A stretch of 18,937 nt of DNA, from positions 1 through 18,937 of the forward strand of contig JASAON010001381.1 in the NCBI GenBank assembly GCA_030849065.1. Direction: 5' to 3'. Source of the stretch: Jaenimonas drosophilae. Lineage: Eukaryota; Euglenozoa; Kinetoplastea; Trypanosomatida; Trypanosomatidae. Made by a program: the position numbers and the translations under genes. Positions 14,327-18,937 of this stretch are shown piece after piece. Each line of letters starts with the position of its first letter. The first letter of the stretch is position 1. Under the pieces are notes generated by a model, which made no database searches, was not told the DNA's origin, and saw nothing but the letters and a program-made list of their open reading frames with translations.

Positions 14327-14345
14327 AGATTCCGCCCACTGACCG

Positions 14346-14391
14346 CCCCCCCCCCAAGGCCACCCCGCACCAAGCAGCCGGGGGAGGGGGG
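14346..14391. repeat. C10 and G5-A-G6 inverted pair
   Basis: C10 at 14346-14355 faces G-rich 14380-14391 (five G, A, six G) across about 24 bases. This is a second potential C/G hairpin placed in tandem with the 14280-14326 pair. Confidence 0.7.
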
Positions 14392-14489
14392 TTGAGGGCC
14401 TTCCAACCCCGGCAGAATTTTCTGAAGAATGCTCACAGTTTTCCATCATGTCCAAATACACATGGGGTGAGGAATCTGCAGAAATGCGA

Positions 14490-14533
14490 TCTATTTTTCC
14501 CTCCCATCCTCGCCAAATTTCATTCGAAGATAG
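14490..14533 (+). promoter_or_regulatory. Predicted trans-splice acceptor for the 159-aa gene
   Basis: CTATTTTTCCCTCCCATCCT is followed by CGCCAAATTTCATTCGAAG with AG at 14528-14529; a second AG is at 14532-14533. This places the mRNA start 8-12 nt before the ATG at 14542 and argues against the longer frame reaching back to 14215. Confidence 0.6.
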
Positions 14534-14541
14534 GTAACAAC

Positions 14542-15021
14542 ATGGTTCTTTCGAAGGAACTCCCGCATAAGCGGTCACTGCATCCATCAGTTTCCGAGAT
14601 CGGCACAAGCAGGACATTCCCCTTCTCGTTAGTCGCGAATATTCTTGAGAGTGACCTTCAGGAAGAGCAATTTTCGCTGAAGATTCAGCTCCCATCATCG
14701 AAAGATATTACTGGTGCTGAAGTTCTTCGACTTGAAGTTGTGTCAGATTCTGCAGCCCCAACGTGTGCAATTTTCTTGCAGATGCTGGATGACCATGACA
14801 GGCCCTGCAGCCATCCATTTCCGGTATGCTCTCTGTCAAAACAATCCTTCGCAGCTGTTCGGATTCCTTTTTCCGATAATCAAAAGGTGAAATTTCTGCT
14901 TCAGAAGGACAAGGAGTTCGTATTTCTGGCACGTTCGTGCTTGACCACATTCCCAGTGCAGCGGGGAGAGAAAGATTACTTAAATGGTGTGACAGGCAGC
15001 AAAGTCTCTGTTGTGAGGTAA
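14542..15021 (+). CDS. Unrecognised 159-aa protein, first gene of the rightward unit
   Basis: The frame is open farther upstream (to 14215), but that part translates the C/G tracts. The ATG at 14542, just after the pyrimidine tract and AG, is the likely start. The protein begins MVLSKELPHKRSLHPSVSE. It has alternating hydrophobic stretches that suggest a beta-rich domain (AEVLRLEVVSDS, FAAVRIPFSDNQKVKFLL, EFVFLARSCLTTFPV). No signal peptide or membrane segment is seen, and I recognise no family. The frame stops with TAA at 15019-15021. The -1 frame, which is open across the stop, continues to 15176 with protein-like sequence, so the gene may be frameshifted (see the next entry). Existence as a gene is moderately certain; function is unknown. 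Confidence 0.6.
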   Translation: MVLSKELPHKRSLHPSVSEIGTSRTFPFSLVANILESDLQEEQFSLKIQLPSSKDITGAEVLRLEVVSDSAAPTCAIFLQMLDDHDRPCSHPFPVCSLSKQSFAAVRIPFSDNQKVKFLLQKDKEFVFLARSCLTTFPVQRGEKDYLNGVTGSKVSVVR

Positions 15022-15176
15022 ATGGAAGCGCTAAAGCTTCCCGCATTGGCCAAAAGCGCGATCGCTCACCAGCAAGGGATGATAATCCAAAGCTAAGATT
15101 TCAGTCCCCTCAAACTCCTGCAGACCCACCGCAATTGATTTTTGCTCAAGTTACTGGAGGAGATGACGAGAGCTGA
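15012..15176 (+). other. Possible out-of-frame C-terminal continuation of the 159-aa gene
   Basis: In the frame shifted by -1 relative to the upstream CDS, the sequence is open from before 14937 to TGA at 15174-15176. Downstream of about 15015 it reads like a disordered tail: EVNGSAKASRIGQKRDRSP, then Asp/Pro-rich residues, ending TGGDDES. A one-base loss, or a two-base gain, somewhere in 14940-15018 would join it to the 159-aa protein, giving roughly 210 residues. Alternatively it is 3' UTR open by chance. The sequence turns AT-rich immediately after 15176, which slightly favours it having been coding. Confidence 0.35.
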
Positions 15177-15249
15177 ATTATAGTTATTACGTTTAGGTTG
15201 AATTGCATTGGCTTTCTTTGGGGCCGCAGCACTGAATCGTGCCACTCAC

Positions 15250-15273
15250 GTCTTCTCTTTTTCTTGGATCAAG
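15250..15273 (+). promoter_or_regulatory. Predicted trans-splice acceptor for the PP1-like gene
   Basis: GTCTTCTCTTTTTCTTGG is followed by ATCAAG with AG at 15272-15273. It lies 12 nt before ATG 15286 and downstream of an in-frame upstream start at 15208, so the shorter protein is preferred. Confidence 0.6.
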
Positions 15274-15285
15274 CTCTGTTCTGTA

Positions 15286-16428
15286 ATGAAGCGTGACCGC
15301 GATAATTCGTCTGTTGACTTAGCCACGTGCACACTAGGAACTCTCCCATGCGACACATTATCCATTAATAGTCAACACGATGTTCTCTACAGATTACTTG
15401 AGCTTCTTCCCGAGTACTACACCAGCAAATCACAGTCTGAGCAACGCATTCCTGAGAATTTGTTGGTGCTAATTATCTTAGAAGCTCGTCAAATTATCGC
15501 ATCTGAGCCTATGGTGGCTGAATTAGAGTCACCGGTGTACGTTTGTGGGGACATTCACGGACAATATTACGACCTCATCAACATTTTCAGCCGATGCCCA
15601 CCCCTCGATGGAGCAATCTTCTCAGGGTGGCAGGGGGAATCAAAGTCAAGAAGTGAAGCTAGTGAATCAGCTGCCACTGATACCGACATCCAAAGAAAAA
15701 CAAGTTTTCTATTTCTTGGGGATTACGTTGATCGGGGCTCACGTTCAATTGAGGTAGTCATTACACTTCTGGCACTTAAGATCATTTCTCCTCCCCATCT
15801 AACAATGCTCCGAGGAAATCATGAAGATGAGCAGATAATGAAGCTTTATGGCTTCTTCGATGAGTGTAAGAGAAGATACGGTGTAAAACTGTTCAAGGTT
15901 TTCACGGATTTGTTTAGGGTACTTCCTGTAGCTGCGCTGATAAATAAGACAATCTTTTGCATGCATGGAGGATTATCCCCTGAGCTGCAATTGATTCAAT
16001 CGGTGCCAGACATCCGTCCATGCAACGTTCCACACTCAGGAATCATCTGTGATCTTTTGTGGGCCGATCCTGAGCTTGACTTGGCTCCAGGAGTTGACTG
16101 GGCACCCAGCTCACGAAGGATTTCTTCAGTGTTTTCTGCAAATGCCCTGGAACAGTTTCTGAAGATTAATGATCTGGACCTGATTTGCCGCGCCCACCAA
16201 GTGGTGGAGGAGGGATTCCAGTTTTTTCCCAACAATCACAAGCGCCAGCTTCTCACCATATTTTCTGCCACAAACTATTGCAACGAATTTGGAAATAGAG
16301 GTGGAATTTTTTGTGTTGACCAGGATGGTGTTTGCAGTATCATCTCGTTGGAGCCACCAAATTTCATTCAGCAACGCGATATTACACTTCTTAGAGACCC
16401 TCTCCCGAATCCACAGGGGTTTGAATAG
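15286..16428 (+). CDS. PP1-type serine/threonine protein phosphatase catalytic subunit
   Basis: A 380-aa metallophosphatase of the PPP family with all signature motifs: GDIHG (88-92), GDYVDRG (145-151), LRGNHE (175-180), HGG (227-229) and RAH (302-304). Metal and catalytic residues are intact: Asp89, His91, Asp146, Asn178, His179, His227, His304, with Arg150. Spacings Asp146-Asn178 (32) and Asn178-His227 (49) equal those of PP1, and the late loop FSATNYCNEF resembles PP1's FSAPNYCGEF. The Asp89-Asp146 distance is 57 instead of 28, because of a 29-residue polar insertion around 110-138 (Ser/Glu/Arg-rich). The N-terminal 30 residues are not conserved. The start at 15286 was chosen over an in-frame start at 15208 because the acceptor lies between them. 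It is probably an active phosphatase and PP1-related, but not a canonical PP1. Substrates are unknown. Confidence 0.92.
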   Translation: MKRDRDNSSVDLATCTLGTLPCDTLSINSQHDVLYRLLELLPEYYTSKSQSEQRIPENLLVLIILEARQIIASEPMVAELESPVYVCGDIHGQYYDLINIFSRCPPLDGAIFSGWQGESKSRSEASESAATDTDIQRKTSFLFLGDYVDRGSRSIEVVITLLALKIISPPHLTMLRGNHEDEQIMKLYGFFDECKRRYGVKLFKVFTDLFRVLPVAALINKTIFCMHGGLSPELQLIQSVPDIRPCNVPHSGIICDLLWADPELDLAPGVDWAPSSRRISSVFSANALEQFLKINDLDLICRAHQVVEEGFQFFPNNHKRQLLTIFSATNYCNEFGNRGGIFCVDQDGVCSIISLEPPNFIQQRDITLLRDPLPNPQGFE

Positions 16429-16660
16429 ATGCCGTACAGATAAGTCGTGCTGCTTTTCCATTACTTTCAGCAAATGGTGATCATTGTGATAGGGTTGATA
16501 TTTGGTATTATTGCTGATCCAACAATATGACCCCTCTCTCACTTCTGTTGTGCGTGCACAGTTGTTTTTGTTGTTTCCAGTGTGTAGCGAAGAACCGTAG
16601 AACTCTTTTTCGTTCCCAACCCTACTTCTGCATGTATACAATAGCTTAATCAAAACCGTA

Positions 16661-16674
16661 CCTTCTTCTGCAAG
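16661..16674 (+). promoter_or_regulatory. Predicted trans-splice acceptor for the CFAP20DC-like gene
   Basis: CCTTCTTCTGCAAG ends with AG at 16673-16674, 15 nt before ATG 16690. A stronger tract farther upstream (TTTTTGTTGTTTCCAG, AG about 16582) is an alternative; it would include a 5-codon upstream ORF in the leader. Confidence 0.4.
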
Positions 16675-16689
16675 GAGAAAGGAATTCTG

Positions 16690-18387
16690 ATGCCGGACTC
16701 TGTGCTGCAATCTGTGATAGTTCCAAATGCAGGGTTTCTGAATGTAGCGAAGGTGATGAACCCGAAAGGATGTTCCATTGAGCAAGACAAATCTATTCGA
16801 GAGAGTGTTCTAGTCATGAAGGGCGACCCGTCGCTCACCAGAGTTCAGCTTCCGAGAGAAGATAGACCACTGTCATCTTTACACCTCCAGTATTCCCTAG
16901 TTGTCCTGCAGGTACATTTGAGCGCAGTTGAGCATTTTGCAGTCGAGTTTACACTCACACAGAGTGCTGTTCTTCGCATGAAACTGATTATTGGAACGCA
17001 CATCAAAGAAGCAAAGCACGAGCTTGCTCTCGGTGGAATGCCTACAGCAAAATTACCGCTTATCATCCCGCGTAATAAGTGGGTCCAAGTTGTGTTTCAC
17101 GTTGCTGGAATTGTTGGCCATTTATTTGGATTGTCGCCTGTTAAGTCAATCGACTCAATTGCAGTTGCAGGAACAGCCAAGGTTAGTCGAGTAATGACTT
17201 CAAATGATGAGCAAGTATGCATAGATGCAACGCCAGAGGGAATGGCGCTGTTTGCAGTACCTGCTTATGCACCACCTATTTGGAGCACTGCTTCTAAGGT
17301 TGTGGCCGAAGGAGCAGCAACCACAAGAAGTGCTGTGGCTGCAGCGCCTCAGCATCCTGACGTGGCTCCAGCATCAACGCCGCCAGAAAATCCTTCTGCA
17401 CGAAACCGGATTCACAGCTCAGGTGGCACAGGATCTCCAAATCCGTCGAGAGGAATATCGTTGCCCGCACGGCTTCAGCCTTTAGATACAGCTGGCGATT
17501 CTGACAGTGGACGCCCCAGACGTCTCGCATCTGCACCTCACGATGATGGAAGTGTGCGTCGCGAAGACCTTGGAAAAGCGACGACATCAAGTCAATCTCT
17601 TACCAGTAGCACAAATGAATACAATACAGCCCCCCTCTCTCTGTCGCCGCACACAAGCGCTGCCAGCACAAATGCAAGGCTCTCGAAGGCGACGTACATC
17701 CGACTTGTAGATGAAATAGATGGTCCGCAGCCTCCACCGCTTGCACGAAACACTAATTTTATTAGTCCGCCGCCACGACGCAATGTTGTGGAGGCAAGCA
17801 ACTCCGCGAAAGAAGTTCCACCCCTGTCAGGGGATGTCGATGATCTGTGGAATGATGTCAGGGGCTGGGATTGCGATGATAGTGTCGCTTCTCCATCGAG
17901 TTGTGATTGCGGGAATGATGCAGGTATTGTCAAAGACGACAAGGCAGGGAGAGTCGCAAAATCGAAGCCTGGCAATGCTAGTTTCAAAAAAAAGAAGGTT
18001 GCCCAGCCGAATTCATCAACGAAAAATCGCAAATCTGCGGGGAGACAGGATAGTGATGGTCTTAGTGAAGCCGCTCTCCGGCGAAGGCGCGCCAAGCGTA
18101 GAATGCAAATGATGAAGGCTAATGAGCAGAAAAATGGGAAATCCGTATCGAAGTGCTTGCATGCATCTGAAATACCAGTGAATAATCAGTTTTCGCAGGA
18201 TGAAGCCGCCGGGGAAGATGCCCAAGATGTTATTTACGCTTCAGCTGAACCAAAGTATGGATACGGCTTTGGCTATCTTGGTGTTCTGCGGGAGGATGGT
18301 GAATACGAAGTGGATGAGGCAGCCGATTTGAAGATGAAAGGGGCTCTGTCACTGCAGTTGTCTGATGAATACGATGGGGACGAGTGA
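16690..18387 (+). CDS. CFAP20DC: CFA20-domain protein, CFAP20DC (C3orf67)-like
   Basis: This 565-aa protein begins with a CFA20/DUF667-type domain over about 1-195. Supporting segments are EQDKSIRESVLVMKG (31-45), RVQLPREDRPL (51-61), LVVLQVHL (70-77), KLPLIIPRNKWVQVVFHV (121-138) and SIDSIAVAGTAKVSRVMT (153-170), ending near ALFAVPAYAPP. This order matches CFAP20DC, in which the DKxVKxFVxVLEG, QLPK and PLFxIKRxIW elements occur, rather than the short CFAP20 itself. CFAP20 is an inner-junction protein of ciliary doublets; the role of CFAP20DC is poorly known. Residues ~205-440 are Ser/Pro/Ala-rich and probably disordered. A strongly basic segment follows (~445-505, with KKKK and RRRRAKRR). 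The protein ends in a Tyr/Gly-rich then acidic tail (YGYGFGYLGVLREDGEYEV, finishing DEYDGDE). Confidence 0.8.
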   Translation: MPDSVLQSVIVPNAGFLNVAKVMNPKGCSIEQDKSIRESVLVMKGDPSLTRVQLPREDRPLSSLHLQYSLVVLQVHLSAVEHFAVEFTLTQSAVLRMKLIIGTHIKEAKHELALGGMPTAKLPLIIPRNKWVQVVFHVAGIVGHLFGLSPVKSIDSIAVAGTAKVSRVMTSNDEQVCIDATPEGMALFAVPAYAPPIWSTASKVVAEGAATTRSAVAAAPQHPDVAPASTPPENPSARNRIHSSGGTGSPNPSRGISLPARLQPLDTAGDSDSGRPRRLASAPHDDGSVRREDLGKATTSSQSLTSSTNEYNTAPLSLSPHTSAASTNARLSKATYIRLVDEIDGPQPPPLARNTNFISPPPRRNVVEASNSAKEVPPLSGDVDDLWNDVRGWDCDDSVASPSSCDCGNDAGIVKDDKAGRVAKSKPGNASFKKKKVAQPNSSTKNRKSAGRQDSDGLSEAALRRRRAKRRMQMMKANEQKNGKSVSKCLHASEIPVNNQFSQDEAAGEDAQDVIYASAEPKYGYGFGYLGVLREDGEYEVDEAADLKMKGALSLQLSDEYDGDE

Positions 18388-18892
18388 GCTACTTCGTTGG
18401 TCGACGTGCATGCTGGAAACTCCCGCGACACTATCTGCTGATGCATAGCGCCGTTTTATTTTTGCTCTCCCGTAGTTTTTCTTTGCTACTCGCATTTCCC
18501 CACTTGCAACGATTTGCTGAATCATCCAAGTTGAGCGGAATCCGTATTCTGCCATTCGGTGTTTCCTTTTTATTTTGGCGCTTCGGATTCCCAGTGCTTC
18601 TCTTCTTGATCAGCACGACAATGAGTGTTCTATATTTCGGTTTTTGAAATGATTGGAAAGCTGCTTCACGCAAGCTGAAAGGTTCAGTGCGGAGTTGAAC
18701 CTCGATGATGAGGGATGTATGGCTATGCCCTCGAGTCGTGGAGTTACGGTCATTCATTGTGGTTCATCTTCTTTTTGATACTTGCACATTGTCTCCCTGC
18801 GTTCCTGCTGAATAAATCGATCCCTCTGTTTGTTCTGCTTGTCTCCCCTCATAGGTGTGCGACCGATACTTCATTCGAACGCGTCCTTCCAC
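18388..18892 (+). other. Intergenic region after CFAP20DC-like gene
   Basis: These 505 bases are T/C-rich, especially 18452-18500. They hold the CFAP20DC-like 3' UTR and, at the right end, the acceptor of the next gene. An extra tract and AG at about 18452-18475 has no convincing coding frame after it. Hydrophobic small frames over 18441-18647 are what pyrimidine-rich DNA encodes by default. Confidence 0.5.
18826..18854 (+). promoter_or_regulatory. Predicted trans-splice acceptor for the right-edge gene
   Basis: TTTGTTCTGCTTGTCTCCCC is followed by TCATAG with AG at 18853-18854. The leader is 38 nt without an ATG before the start at 18893. Confidence 0.6.
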
Positions 18893-18937
18893 ATGGCTGT
18901 CCCCACCCGCAAGCACGCGCACCGCGCGCAGCGCAAG
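18893..18937 (+). CDS. Partial 5' end of a gene for a very basic protein
   Basis: Fifteen codons are visible before the right edge, reading MAVPTRKHAHRAQRK. Fourteen of the fifteen end in G or C, a stronger bias than in the neighbouring genes, which in kinetoplastids usually marks a highly expressed gene. The Arg/Lys/His-rich start suits a ribosomal or nucleolar (for example Utp11-like) protein, but 15 residues cannot decide this. The start is well placed after a pyrimidine tract and AG. Confidence 0.6.
   Translation, partial: MAVPTRKHAHRAQRK

Larger units (their letters stand above)
13937..14541. promoter_or_regulatory. Divergent strand-switch region, probable bidirectional Pol II start
   Basis: The minus-strand EIPR1 gene and the plus-strand 159-aa gene start head to head, 605 bases apart, with predicted acceptors only about 575 bases apart. 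The interval contains C14 (14017-14030), C12 (14280-14291), G9 (14318-14326), C10 (14346-14355) and G5-A-G6 (14380-14391). No open frame in it is protein-like; frames here are poly-Pro or poly-Gly artefacts of the tracts. In trypanosomes, divergent switch regions are transcription start sites with acetylated or variant histones, and runs of about 9-15 G were reported to be enriched there. Bidirectional initiation here is inferred from orientation plus tracts. No tRNA or other Pol III box was seen. Confidence 0.7.

Noticed and set aside
14215..14541. N-terminal extension of the first rightward gene back to 14215
   Set aside because: This part translates the C and G tracts (Pro-rich and Gly-rich) and lies upstream of the predicted acceptor at 14529, so it would not be in the mRNA.
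14206..14698. Minus-strand frames across the switch region
   Set aside because: Glycine/proline-rich products of the homopolymer tracts, overlapping the start of the plus-strand gene in antisense; no acceptor and no family resemblance.
15015..15066. Cis-intron starting at GAGGTAAAT and ending at an AG, which could reconcile the two frames of the 159-aa gene
   Set aside because: Cis-introns are exceedingly rare in kinetoplastids, the interval would be too short for known ones, and no branch or tract precedes the AGs. A simple indel is more economical.
15208..15285. 26-residue N-terminal extension of the PP1-like phosphatase
   Set aside because: It starts upstream of the tract and AG at 15273, begins with TTG rather than ATG, and its Phe/Ser-rich sequence is translated pyrimidine tract.
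18384..18647. Possible small hydrophobic membrane protein on the plus strand
   Set aside because: The only ATG is at 18441, before the tract and AG at 18475. The hydrophobicity is what T-rich intergenic DNA encodes, and no family is recognised.

Overview
The window reads as nuclear DNA of a kinetoplastid protist (Euglenozoa), most likely a trypanosomatid or a close bodonid. All recognisable genes are intronless. They lie in two long same-strand runs that diverge from a single short switch region. Almost every gene is preceded, within a few to about 200 nt, by a pyrimidine tract followed by an AG, as expected for spliced-leader trans-splicing acceptors. The clearest lineage marker is a degenerate SCP2-thiolase-like protein with the YDCF fingerprint, a family described from trypanosomatids. 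The standard genetic code fits. I cannot name the genus. Intergenic gaps are short, some only 140-200 nt.

Left unit (minus strand, transcribed from about 13950 toward 1): EIPR1/TSSC1 WD40 protein; cytosolic-type lysyl-tRNA synthetase with a WHEP-like N-terminus; SLP; a 1902-aa SPEF2/CPC1-like central-pair protein; a 445-aa coiled-coil protein I cannot name; the RPA2 subunit of replication protein A; and the first 13 codons of a protein with a presequence-like N-terminus. Right unit (plus strand, from about 14530 on): a 159-aa unrecognised protein that may be frameshifted at its 3' end; a PP1-type Ser/Thr phosphatase with an internal insertion; a CFAP20DC-like protein with a CFA20 domain; and the first 15 codons of a very basic protein with a GC-rich codon bias.

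The divergent strand-switch region (13937-14541) carries homopolymeric C and G tracts, three of them 10-14 C long and one of 9 G. Such tracts are associated with Pol II initiation in trypanosomes, so this is the probable bidirectional transcription start for both units.

The genes do not form one pathway, as is normal for kinetoplastid polycistrons. Two have flagellar relatives (SPEF2/CPC1-like, CFAP20DC-like), and the unnamed coiled-coil protein could be a third. The remaining identified genes are housekeeping (replication, translation, endosome recycling, mitochondrial lipid metabolism, phosphatase signalling). No transposon, CRISPR array, tRNA or rRNA was found. I saw no clear new multi-gene system. 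The most interesting items are the C/G-tract switch region, the catalytically stripped SLP, the unnamed coiled-coil protein, the PP1 insertion and the possibly broken first gene of the right unit.
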